From: Fasciolopsis buskii
Lineage: Eukaryota; Platyhelminthes; Trematoda; Plagiorchiida; Fasciolidae
Reading direction: 5' to 3'
Assembly: GCA_008360955.1 (NCBI GenBank)
Contig: LUCM01007679.1
Location: 136,772 to 200,771 of the forward strand
Length of the DNA: 64,000 nucleotides
The notes under the pieces are model-generated. The model made no database searches, was not told the DNA's origin, and worked only from the letters and a program-made list of their open reading frames with translations. Shown one piece after another: positions 24,570 to 37,500 of the stretch. The translations under genes and the position numbers were made by a program. Within the stretch, counting starts at the first letter, position 1. Every line of letters begins with the position of its first letter.

Positions 24570-27500
24570 TACTAGGATTTCCAATGCCTTCTTATGCCGC
24601 TTCTTCTTTTATAATGAAAAACAAATAATAACGTATTGCGGGTAACTGAGGTGGGCCAGTCATTGGCAAATGCTTATTGTCAAGTGTGATCAAAGCAGAA
24701 TGCATCGTGGGCAAATAAGATACTTTCACTCGTTCATCGATGCATCCAGTACCTGGTTTCGCACGGGTTTCCCCTCAATGTTTATATTAAATTTCACTTA
24801 CTTGTAATATAAATCTGATTTTGTTTGACGCGAGTGACTCATTCGTTCACTCATATGTGACAGGCAACTTCATGCGGCAGGTAGTTAATGTTGACTCCGA
24901 GAATCCGCCTTTCGTTTTCGCAGTTTAGCTCGCAACAATAACAGGTGGCCACACTTCCGGTCAAAATGTAATGGATTCGAGCGATTCTGAAAGAATGATT
25001 CCCCGATGCTCAATCCAAAGTTGTTTGGGTGTTAGCTGCTGTTTAGAATTGGGCACTTTTCTTCCTATTTTCTGGCCATTTAATTTCGTCCACGGTGAAA
25101 AGCAAATGGTTGAAAACCTTATAAAATGTTCGCCTCATTGATTGCAATTGCACAAGATACTGTGATCTGAGAGCTGTGGTTGGAATCGACCGTTGAATTC
25201 AGTTAGCCGATTTGTAATTTTACAAGCCAAATTCACTTTCGAGCGATAAATTGCAACAAAACATCAGCACAGAGCTAAATTACTTCTTGTCGAAATGTTC
25301 CTTTTGCTGCTATAAAAAATAGGTGACAGTAATGTTAGATCTGGTAAACAGCTTAAGGGAGATGTAAATGCTCAGTCACCAGTCTTAGTGATATCACCAA
25401 AAGTGTGTGTGAATTACCGGTTATTGATTAGTGTTTTCGGAATCATTCTTACCCGCATCCTGTTTGTACGTTCCCAGATGGCGTGCCCTAGTCCATCGGT
25501 TGCCTGGTACATCAACTGCGGTGCGATCTTCCTCAGCAGAACGAACGAAATCATTAACTTAAAATTGGTGTTAACTGAAAACTTTTTGAACAATTTTTAT
25601 GATGTTAGCGCATCATTAAAATTCGCCCTTCAAATGCAATTTGTACATGGAGTATATTCTTTCGTCTGCCATCACAGTCGAAACATTTTGGCTGCTAATG
25701 ATGTTTAGTCCAAAATGCTGAAAGACAACCGTGCGCTCCCAAATTCCGTGAGGAATTTCAATAATTCCGTGTGAATATTTTTGCCTCCGTATTCTCGAAA
25801 CACAGTTGCCAATGATATATACTGTTTTGTTTTGCAAAGTTTCTTGCGTTGTGTATTGCCGGTAATAGTGTAAGAAAATCAGGAAAAATTTTCTCTCAGT
25901 TATGATGACGCATTCTCTGTACCAGCATTCTCAGTCAGTTGCAACATAGAGCAAAATTCGCCTCCAATGAACCATTGCAGCATCAATTAAGAGAAAAATG
26001 CATTTGGTAATTGTCTGGAGCTGTTATCCACGTGGCCATTGGATCATCCCTGTAAACTCAAAGCCAATAAGTGCACTTCGATCAACGTCTGCTCGTTCTC
26101 AGCTGCCATTGCATCAGGTTCATTTCATACTTTTGGGACGGTTCCCAGTTTTCTTGCAAATAATCGTATCCTTATATTAGGAAGTCATGATGACGAACCT
26201 ACAATTCGACGGCTTTTTTGGCCACATTCTGTCTGCTTGCCCTGTGTTTTAATGCGTGTTCGCATGATGAATTGGCTTACGGTTCATACGTAGCTGTTGT
26301 TTGATCACGTATTCTAGAAGATATTTACCTTCAAATGTCCTTATTATTTCAGTGAACCTGGTAGAATGTTCGTGGTCTTGAAGAAACAGTCTCCCAGGCC
26401 CTTTAGTTTTTCTATTACGGTCATTTAGTTGGTATTTTGAAAATTAGGGTGTAACTGAGTCTACTTCGACTGGGGTGTGCTCTGCAAATAGCTACCATCG
26501 ACGTAACCCTTATTTATCCTGGATTGTTGTTTGCATAGTTACCATTTTTGCTGTTTTTACTTGGTTTATCACCCGAGGGTTACCACCGCGGAGCTGCATG
26601 TAATCGGAATCCGTGTTTTGATGGCTTTTACCGTAGAATGACTGCCGTCTTATGCACGAAGAGGTATCCTATTAAACAGTCGAGTTGCTTGCTTATCGAT
26701 CAAACGGTTTGCTACAAGACCTTTAGAAGTGTAACCAAAAAATCTAATATATTCTTGCAAATATCTTGCTATGATTAAATAGGTATGGAGTGATTGGAAA
26801 TCATAGAAGCTGATTCATCCTTCTTAGGCATCATTAGCAGTGCATATCCACTGCAGCCGAATTCAGTCACGAACCCGGGAAGGGCGATTGTGAGTCCAAC
26901 GCCTTCGACGCAACTTCAGATTGGATGATTCCTAACGGTTCATCAAACGTCAGGAATACGGGATACTGGGCTCACATGCATGACTCAATTATCCAGACTC
27001 GATTTCGACGCGATGGACATGAACTACTGGTCGTTCCTGACAAGGATGAAATGACTATACAACTGGAAGTTGACACTACATGAAAACTCATCTAAAAATT
27101 CACACTTTACCCAGTTCTGTCACAAGTTGTGTAGTGTCTTTAACCAGGTGGTTGATGAGCGAATGCCTACTTTGTTTGAAAAGCGTACAAGCTTTTTTCC
27201 GGACATTTAGATTTGGTGTAACAAAAAATGTACCGGACAACTTCATCCTGTTTGGATAGTCCCGTGTCTCCTGATGGATGCGATAGTCCTCTTTGATTTT
27301 CATAGGTGATTTGGCAAATTCTAAAAACTGCGCGATTTGGACTTACAGAAGAAGGCCACCCACTTTTCGGTAGAAAAAATCACCTTGCAGTTGATCGAAG
27401 TTTCCACGTCAAAAAACATTCCGTTTGCTTAACTGAAGAGCACGAGATACGTGCACAGATTTCGTAGGCAAATTTACCGGTGTAACTTCACAACCGTTTT

Positions 27501-30500
27501 CTTATTTGAACCGAAAAAGCAATATTCCCATGGTGGGATAAATGTTCAGAGATTTTGAATGACGCTCGAGATTTTCCAAGATAGATAACAAAATCTTCTG
27601 CAACGTGCGCATTATGGCTATTTGTCTGTGTTGCATGGAAGCTTAGCAAAGTGGCTAAGTTTTCGGCAAACATTATTCATCGCGGCGAATGCGTCTGGTG
27701 TCGAATCGAAATTTGATCTAAAACTCTGAAATGTCAAATAAAATCAATGTTGACGGAAAAAACGATGCAAACGTGGATGAATCATTAAGGTTTGGAAAAC
27801 AACTGATTAGACAGCTTGATGTTATCAATGTGTTTATTAGCTTCCGTCAATTCGAGCGGTTGTGTGACACCATCTGATGTCGGCCCGGGAGATTTTAACA
27901 TATGGACGAATGTTCATTATGAGCAGCAGTTGGGCCTAGACAGACAGGTAATAAATGCTTCCGAGCATTAGCGATTTCAGAAGCCTAATTGGTTTTGGCA
28001 CGCGTCGTGCAACTCGGTGAACACTTGAGAACGTAGAATGGGTATCGATCAAGTGACAGTTTCCACTGACCGTGCAATAAGGATTGCTTTCACTGAGAAC
28101 TCAACTGATTCTTTCTGCTGTGATATCTCCCTTGAACAAGTTTTAATGAAAGCATGTGCTGCTACGACTGATTTTATCGATTCATTCCAGTTTTCACGAC
28201 AGGATATATGTGCAGTGGTTCGATACCTAAAGTGTCTGAGACGAAGGACAAAGAGATGTTCAATTTAGAGCCTTATTTTCTCTGTTTGAGACATGAAAAC
28301 TAACCATTCTTTCACGCTTTGCTTGCAAATAATACTAGTTTCAATTTGATGCCAACCATTTTTTACAGACCGTCAAATAGCCTGATTCGTTTTATTCAAA
28401 GCCTAAGTAGCAACTGTTTGTGGCATAATGGGTGCTCAAGCAAATCACACAGACATAAAAATAAGTGGCCACGTAGCTTATCCGGGCACGGTCTCGTCCG
28501 AGATCTGAGATCTGGAAACTTCCGAAGGTCTGACTGAAACATCGATTGAACGGACCAGCTCAGCCGATGAAGCCCCAGGCAATCAGTTTCCTGCTTTATC
28601 TAAAAATTTTAACTGCTCCATTTGCTCCACAACAAGAGTATTTTTGCCAGTCATCATGGAATAGACTTGCCGACAGTGCGCTATTTCTCACCGAAAAATA
28701 TATGCTGTTCGTCAGCGTTTCTTTGGCCAGTACATTTCCTTTTATTTATCACAAAAGCTACTTTGATATGCGCTTTTCACAGTGATCATGAAACGGGCAT
28801 GGAACCTTGTGCACGGGGAATAAATTAATGACTTAATGTTAAGTAGAATTCAAAGACCGTTCTGGAATTAGTGATTGCAATCTGTGACTGCGCCTGGAGA
28901 AATCAAGTACCTGTAAGCCGTGATTCCATAGGAAATATTTGTGTAGAGCCTGTTCACTTATGTATATTATTAAAAATATTGATTTTTCAGCGCAATGTTT
29001 GATTATTTAAAGATATTTTCAAAATAGGCCGTGATTGAAGATCTTCGGGTACCCTGGTGCATCATGAAAATATCTGGATGTCTAACCAATTCTAACCTGA
29101 AGTACTGAGAAAATCAGATGAACTTGTTACAGAATTTGAGAAGTTGTGCGGTTGGTCATTAGTTCCTTTTCTGATTTTGAATTATGCGGTCTGAACAACG
29201 GTTAAAGTTTGAAGTGATCACATTAAACGTTTAAAACAACGAGAATGATGCAATCATAATTGAGACATCAACGAACCTTAGTTATTTCGAATACCACGTG
29301 CAAAATGTCATTAACACTGTTCAGACTTTAATAACATCAATTTGGTTGATCTGAGCACAAAAGCACATTTAATTTGGGCGTCTTTTACCTAATCATTTCT
29401 TATTTTGGATAGAAAATTTTATTTTCCTAGAAACAGATCAGTTGCGTACCGAAATTCAATTTTGTATGTGTCACTTGCGTCAAGTAGAAAACAATTAGTT
29501 ACTCAGCCTCCACGTTTACTTTGGATTTTCCGACCTGGTACGGGACGGCTTGAACTTAGCAACCGTGGCTCAGATTGGTTACTTAGCAAAATAGGAAATA
29601 ATGCGCATTTTCAGTGAGATGAGAGAAACTTGCCTATTCGCCCGGCAGTTGGGCACATTTGCTAATCTCTATTCCGTTTCACAGTATCCGTCTGATTGAC
29701 CTGGGAAATCCTGCAAAGAAAACAAATTTGTCATTGAATACGAGGATTAACCGACGTTGGGGTCCATAATAGCAAATGAAAGGTTCAATTCCGGCAAAAT
29801 TCGGTGGCGAGCATCAATCAAGCAACCTGAATTGGGACAGTGATAATCTCCTCGTCAAATGCTTAGCCAGGGCAATGATAGTTTTCCATTTCTTGAATTG
29901 CCTCGGTGAACAGCTTGCTTGTTCATACAATAGTCATTAATTTTCGTACCGTCTGTGTTTGCAATTCATTGCATATTGCAATGAAAATGACAGCAAAACA
30001 CCAATCCATCGCGCGCCGGATTCATCGAGAACTGGCTGATAAATAAATGGATTCATCTTTATCAAAAGAAGTTTTTGTTTAGCAAAACCAGTGATTTTGT
30101 GTTTAGAGATTGCCATTTGAATCAAGCAAAATAAGCATAATGTACTTACTTGGAGATTTGCAATCTACACTGGTAAAATTTTCCACAGAATCATGCCCCA
30201 ATGAATCAGCGGTCACTGTTGAAGCTTAATGGTTACGTACATAGGAAAGGCAGTAGCAGATGAAAAGACCGAGTTTATTTGGATATTGAATTCCAGTAAG
30301 TGGCAAATACTGCGACGCCGTTTATATGATCACTGTTTCAGCGAATATATTTTGTAAATATGCATATATATGTGTATATATAGATATATCATGAGGCTTT
30401 GTGATGTGTGATGTGACCATTTAATCTTTTAACAACACACGCTTAGACTGATTAATCAAATATTATTTTTAGAGAATCCCCTGACTGTGAAAATCGTGAT

Positions 30501-33500
30501 TTTAGGTGTACATCACCCAGTTTAGCTGTACGACTAGGCTGTCGAATAGGGAACTTCTGGTATCTCATTTTTCAGGCAAAATTCTTCTAAACTGAACGTT
30601 TCACCAGTCTATGTTCTATAACTAATGCTCTGCAGTCTGCATAAAATCGCACATGTTGTGATGAATTTGTACTTCTGAAAGATTAAATAACAAATTCCTT
30701 GGATTTACTTTTGGATTAATGCAAAAGAAATTTATGGACATCTTTCATGACTTCTCTGTTTTCTGCGAGTAGCATTCACACAGATCGCTGCCATAGCATA
30801 TTTTGCTTTGAACGGTCAAATTCTGTGAGTAGGCAAGTTATCTGGTTCCTGATTGTGTGACAAGCCCTTACAACGACCCATGATGTGTCTGTTGCTTTTT
30901 GGTACTAAGTAACACACAAACATACTTGCAGTGAACATCAGAAAGGATTTGAAAAACTGGTTTGTTGAAGCAAAACAAATGTGGTATGCAACACAGCGCA
31001 AGGTTTATTGAATCTTTTCTGCAGTAGCTGGTTAGAATCCCTTCTGAAATGTGTTTGGAATGTAGATACATAAATGTGAATGAAGGCATTTTACATCTTC
31101 CATCTGTTGACATAATCCAACAAAATATGGCAGTATTCTGATGTCCTCTTGTCAACGTGTGGATTTCAGTTCAAGAGATTTTGGATGAAGTTGATGGAAG
31201 AAGATTAGTTCCCTAACCAATCCTAGCAAATCATCCATTCGAGCATGTTTAACCAATTAAACGTCCAAATGTAGTGTAGATCACTTGCGTCTGGTCTAAT
31301 CAAACCATGCGTTCGTTATCGCAGACCATCGAATTTATGTTGGTAGGATGAGTAACGTTCAACAAGTCTAAGCAAAGATTGTACAATCACCACAAGTTAG
31401 CCTCATAGATGGAGAACATCGCAAAAATGTTGGTTGACATGTAAATGCATCATTGTAACAAGCTCTAATCCTAGGGGATCTATAAAAACACAAATCTTTA
31501 CGTTGCTGTTACTTTACTACCAAACTATATTACACCTAAACTACCACACACGCAACCCCAATGCATTAATACTGTACCGATACCGTTTAACTTTGTTTTA
31601 TACCGAGTAACTTTGCATCAACAAGTTCTGGTTTCGGTTGTTAACTCAAAGATATCTCTGCGCAAAAGCAAACAAAACGAGAAATAGGGAATGGTAGATT
31701 AAAAAAATTCGAAAGGTTTTGTATGACAGGAAGTCACGTGTTGTGAAAATGAACGTGTTATTACCATTCATCCACTTTTGTTAATCATGCAAGCCGCAAC
31801 CAGCCGGTCTAACCGCACCCATATGAACCAGTCTCCGGGTAACGTTTATCACTATTATTGTCGTAATGGACTTTTCACCTCAACCTATGATCCCGATAGC
31901 TAGGTTCCAATACTATGCGCCTAAACTGCCGCTCATTAAAATCAGTAGTCGGAATTAACGGCACCAATGTAACAAAGGTCAAAATTAAGCATTGTAATGC
32001 ACGATTAGAAGTTTCGCTGATGGTAATTAAGTATTGAAGTGTATTCCAGATCGACAGTCATTTTTGCATTCCAGCAAGTCAACATTTGCTTGTCCAAGTG
32101 CATCTGCGCAATCCATAGTTACTTCGGAAAGGACCAAAGTTGGTCTAACAATTCACACATGCTTTGTGGTGTACAGTGCACAGTTATTCGGATTTAACTT
32201 CAGTCGTCTATTCTAACTCAGGCTGTAAGCTCACGCCAAAAAATACATGTGCCAACAAAGCAGTTCATAATCCTCAGATGAGTTTTAACAAAAATTAAGC
32301 AAAAAACGTTATTTTGTAAGGGATCGCCACATATGAGCATCCATATAATTGTAAAATTGGATGAAATGCACATTTTAGAGTTATTTGAGTTCAAGTAAGA
32401 TGACTGGCCGAATTAACAATGGGTTTTCCTTCCCAATGGCAAATGGGAAAAATGCAGTATTTTACAGAAAACCCCACATCAACAGGCAACTATGAACATT
32501 TTAAAACTTGAGGATCAGTAACCAAATCGTTCAAGTGTGAGGTGATTTGTATGACGTTTTTCTTGTTTCTGCTTCTGCGACATTTGTTATCCAAAGTGGA
32601 AGATGGGCGTAATGTGTTTAAAATCGCGCTTGTTTGATGATTCGCCCAAATGCTTCTCATGTGACTACTTGAAGCGATATGGTAGGGGATCAACAAGGTG
32701 TATGTTCATCTGGTCGTGACATCCGAAAGGTTGAGACTGAATTATTTTCGTTTGAACAAAGTGCTAAATGGGTATTTGTTGAAGTTGTATTCCCCCGAAG
32801 AACGACGCCATGACACCAATCTTGGTTACCACTGCTTCAATAAATTTTGTAAAGTGATACAGGTTTACGGGCAAGTGGTCAGATTGGACTAGCTGGCAAT
32901 GAACAGGCCTTCAGGGGTAAGATACAGAATGTCTGATATCAGGATGAAGAAATGAGACGAAAACTCAAATCAATTAGGCTTGTAAATTTACATGATTTAC
33001 CCAGCCTTATCTTGACGGATTCAAATTTTCTGAGCCAGAAATCAACGGGTTTTCTTTTGCATACGCAGATCTGGACTGATGCATTTGTGATGAAAATAAT
33101 TATCATCAGAAACCAGGAATCAATCGAAAAAGATTTTTGTCATTTAGAAAATAATTCGTAGGTCGCTGCTGGACAGCTCCGACATAGGTTTATGAGGTGT
33201 TCACTTTCTCTCCTGTTGATAGACATTCACTTCATCCAGCCGCATTACGCAGTTTCAGTCAAACTATCTTTTTGTGTTGAATTTCATATCTTTCCTGAAT
33301 GCAGAAGGTTGAGTAGAGCATATCATCACAACAAAACGAGAACAATATCACGCTTGTTATATAGTGGAGGATTTGCTTGACAAAACACTTTATACTACAA
33401 AGTATATAACAATATTCCCTAGCGTGTTAAATGAACCACGGTTCCATTGGAATGGAGCTTCTTCTCGCTGATGAGTTTTCAACCTTATCGGCTAATTTCC

Positions 33501-34300
33501 CACATCTGTTCATTGATCCTTTGTCACAGCATTACGACCGATCTGCGAATATTCCGGATTATTTCATTGAATTCCCTCGGCATTGCAAATAAATTGTCAT
33601 AAGAATCTCGACATTACTGTGCTTCCCTCGGTTGGTTCAAAGTATCGGCAAGTATTCGCCGTTTACATACCAGGATGAAAGTAGCACCGATTTTGGATTG
33701 TGCAAAGGTAGCATTTGGCATGAAGAAATTCAGGCACAGCGCAACACAAAACGAACAATGCTCTTTAAATTTCCAACTGTTTTATTCATGTTCGGCTGGA
33801 TTTCAACACCTGTAAGACCCAAGAGAATAGCTGGTCGGAAGAGCAAAGAAATTTTAGCCATTTTACGTCTCATGATCTCTGGGTGGTTGCATAGTCTTTA
33901 CACAGCCTCAGTTGATTTGAAGGCCTGTGATGGTCCTGGGGTGAGTTCATGATCTTCGTAGGAGTTCCGGTCGCTGACCTTAGACTACAAACGTTTCCAT
34001 ACCAGTGGAGGTGACATTGTCAGTGTCTGTGTGTATTTACTAGACTTCTCATGCTTTGGCCTTGAAAAACTTCGACCATCTTGGCCTGGAAGATGCAGGT
34101 CCGTTTCCACTTGGTCTTTGTTGGTTTGACCTTGGGCATTCTGTTTGAGCAATCCAATCATTTTGGTTGTGCATCACTTTTGCTCTTTAAATTATGTGAA
34201 CATTGTGCTATTAATTCAGGTTGGCGAAAACCATATATATGAATGAAATTTGTGGCCAAGTGCCTTTATGATATTGCCTCAACTCTATATGAATATACAT
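24570..34300. other. About 9.7 kb with no recognisable gene or element
   Basis: The longest open frames are 106 codons (25388-25708 plus, 33632-33952 plus), unrecognised. A 75-codon frame without ATG at about 26840-27083 (plus) has a protein-like composition but no recognised domain. AT-rich palindromic sequence occurs at 30350-30395. No LINE, PLE or SINE motif was read here. Confidence 0.4.
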
Positions 34301-34305
34301 GGTGT

Positions 34306-34532
34306 TCGTTTGTTCGCTGAGCTGGGCAATTTCGTTGCCAACATCTCATCAACAGTCGAAATGACACCGTCAGTGCTACGATATCATACCGATATCAGTT
34401 AGGCTGGCAATGAAACGTTTGAAACCAAATCACCCAGCTCAGCGAACAAACCAGTACCATTCTGCTGAACATGAGCAACGAAAGAAAAACATCACTCCCT
34501 GACCTGCTATAATTATATATATATATATATAA
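34306..34532 (-). mobile_element. Inverted-repeat (MITE-like) element, copy B, on a (TA)n tract
   Basis: Both ends of the core (about 34309-34453) carry GTTTGTTCGCTGAGCTGGG in inverted orientation, 19 of 19 identical. Looser similarity extends inward to about 45 bp (GATTTGGTTTCAAACG on the right end). Outside the right end, the minus strand reads a 65-bp block and then TA repeats (34514-34531), the same arrangement as copy A. No transposase is encoded. A frame through the core is open for about 50 codons, so in transcripts it could be mistaken for protein. Confidence 0.7.
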
Positions 34533-37500
34533 TATTTTACTAGATTCTACTTTGCGTGAGTGCTCACTGATTCAAGTCAGATGACCATGATGTTCATTAC
34601 TTCGGAGCAAACGTGGACTTGTTTACCTGAAGAATACAATATCGAGTACGCATACTTGGTAAGCAGAAACAATATCACAAGTGGTGGTAAAAATCCGGAG
34701 ATTTGTTTCACACTCTGCCCGGTAGCATTCAAGTTAAAATAATAATATTTTGTGGTTTGCCCTACAGTAGCATACGAATAACCTTTTGTGTGGCAAACTG
34801 ATGCAAGATCCAAGTATTCTGTACATTTAACAGCGTTACTCTTTTTCGCAACCAAAAGCAAAATCCATTTGGCATTTTGTGCATGATTCTATTGTGAGGA
34901 AAACGAACATTTTCGCAAGTGATCATAATGGATAGACGTGTTTTAGTTCAGTGTATTTGGCGGACCCAAAAGCTTTCAGTTTGAATCTTCCGTAATAAAC
35001 ACCAAAGATATTTTAATCCGAAGAATGGAAACTATTTTAGGGCAAGAATTCAAACCTCACAAATGACTGTATTGTGACTGTAATCGCAACCCGATAGCGG
35101 CCCTAAATGACAGAATTTTGTTCACTAAATCGAAACATGATTATCGAGGTATAACCACGGATAAACAAGGAGCACAGCTGGAAATTTCAGATAGACTTTG
35201 AAAATGAAAAATTTGCTGTCCAAATTCAAAAGTAATAAATATCTCCTTAACTGCAATAATTGTGACTAAAAACAGAAGTTCACTGATGTACAGCTTTGTT
35301 GTCATTAACTGGTAAACTAAGCAATTTTGCTTTCTCACTAGTTGAATGAGCCTCGATAATGACAAAACTGGGACAAAATATCACACCAAATCCGTGTTCT
35401 ATTTACATACCCGTAGGTCTTCCAATCCCACAACTGGAAATCTTTGCCTGCGTTACCTAGATTGTTTGCGTTCCATCACTCCCACTCACGCCTACAGCGG
35501 ATATACAAAGCTGGTGACTCCGCGTGGTGTCCTTTTTTGTTTTCTCGGTTTTAATTTACGATTCGAAAAAAAGTTAGACAGAAGGGTTAATTTGGGAATG
35601 GCTGCCATTTTTATTCCTCTTGGAAGCTTGTTTTCTGACAAAGTGGAGAAAAGTTTCCGAAACACGCACGCAGATTACATTCCGTCTGGTAAACCGTGAG
35701 AAGTATTCCTGCGCTGAACATTTATCTGGCCACGTATCCAGTAAGTAGAGACAAGCCTTCTTATACGTCCCAACTTTAGACACAGTCTTTTTTGAAATGA
35801 ACGGCAGATTACAGTTTTAATATGGTGTTGTCGATTAAATTATATATAGAAATATTCGGAAAACGTTAAGAGCATTACGTCGATTCGCACAGTTGTTTTG
35901 TGACTCATAGAGAGATGTGCATAGTGGCTCATATGGTAAATTAGTCATCTGGAAAGTACCATAAACAGGCATGAGATTGAATCGACAGAATGACTGCTGC
36001 ACACATCTGATGAACATCGCAAAATGTCTTGAGCTTACCGATATTTAGTGAATAACACGGATTTCTCCGATGTGTTATCACTAGGCCATTGCCCCACTGT
36101 CCCGGGAAGCTTTCGTTCCTTGAAAAGCCACGGTAATCAAGTTAGGGACGTATTCATGTCACTTCCAAGTTGCTTATGAGTTCTTATGGGTTCAGAATAA
36201 TTAGAATACAACGACGTGTCGCTTTCGTGAATCTGAGCTGTGCAGAACCATACTATACTGCCTGATAGAATAATAACCATTTATGACTAGTGGTAGTAAA
36301 ATTAATAAACTCTTTTGTGAGCATCACTACTGGTATTTGAAAAACGGAAAACTTTGTACAGGCCCGAAAACTTATTTCACCACTCCCCAAGTGGACGATG
36401 CTACAACAAACAACCTCATTTCATATTTGGAAACCGTTTACTCAGGAAAATCTGCGGCAAATCAATATGAGCCTCAGTGAAGCCTCGGACGGATTCACAC
36501 AGGACCAATACTGACTTTGGATTCCGCACCAATGGGAACATTCAAAAAAGACGATCCCTCGGCCTATCCGAGAATGCGGGTTAAATTGCGTCACACGGTT
36601 CCAAAATCTTTGGTGACCAACCGACCTTAAGCAGACTTCCAGTTTGAATACCCCATTGTGCAGCACAAGAGTTCCAATAATCATATACGGAATAATCCAT
36701 GTTCGGACATCCTTTCACTTGAGAAAAAGCATATGTCCTTTCCAATTACGATCGGCCATCTTTCTTGGGTGGCAAAGCATTGGAAATCTCTATGCTTTAT
36801 AAACTTATGCTCACAGATGCACTTAGAAATGTCACCTCTATTAGTGCTAATTGCCTGGACTTTCCTTTTTGTAGAGACATCACGGATTTGGTTGATTGTA
36901 TGCTTGTGAACTGGTCATTTGGTATAAGACACGAGAGGCTGGCTATTCGTAACCTTTGGGGTCCCCTTGGCCAAGCTTGTTCTGATAACTTTTGATCGTA
37001 GCCTGCTTTTCGTACAAATTATATTTATCCGGATTGTACACTTTCCACGTGGCTGCCTGCTGCAGATTTTTAATCTCGGCTGAGGAATTACTATCGAATA
37101 ATTTAAATAACCAAGTGTCCGCATCTAACACGGACAATGTGAACGGTTCTGTTCGTTTTAAATGAATGTTACCATTCAATACCGGCAGGCTTTATCATTG
37201 GGATGGATAAAAAATGCCTTCCATTCGGAGAAACGCCACAAACAAATCATATGCAAGCATTTGTTTGGAAAATGTGGTTTAACCGGTTCTTTACATTTCA
37301 AGAAAAAATTGAGACAGCCGGTCGGGAAGTCATAACAGTTAACAGGTACCTATTTGAGTGATTCGAAGCAAATTAACACTGGATGTGGCTCTCATCGGTC
37401 TAGGGAGTCTGTTTGCATTCTGCGGGAATTCGGTCAGCGATAGCCTGCATTAAGTGATTTGGCGGAGAGAAGAAATTTGGATAGGACATGAAGGGGAAAT

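Noticed and set aside
35346..35699. 117-codon open frame
   Set aside because: No recognisable motif, signal peptide or membrane pattern; not called as a gene.
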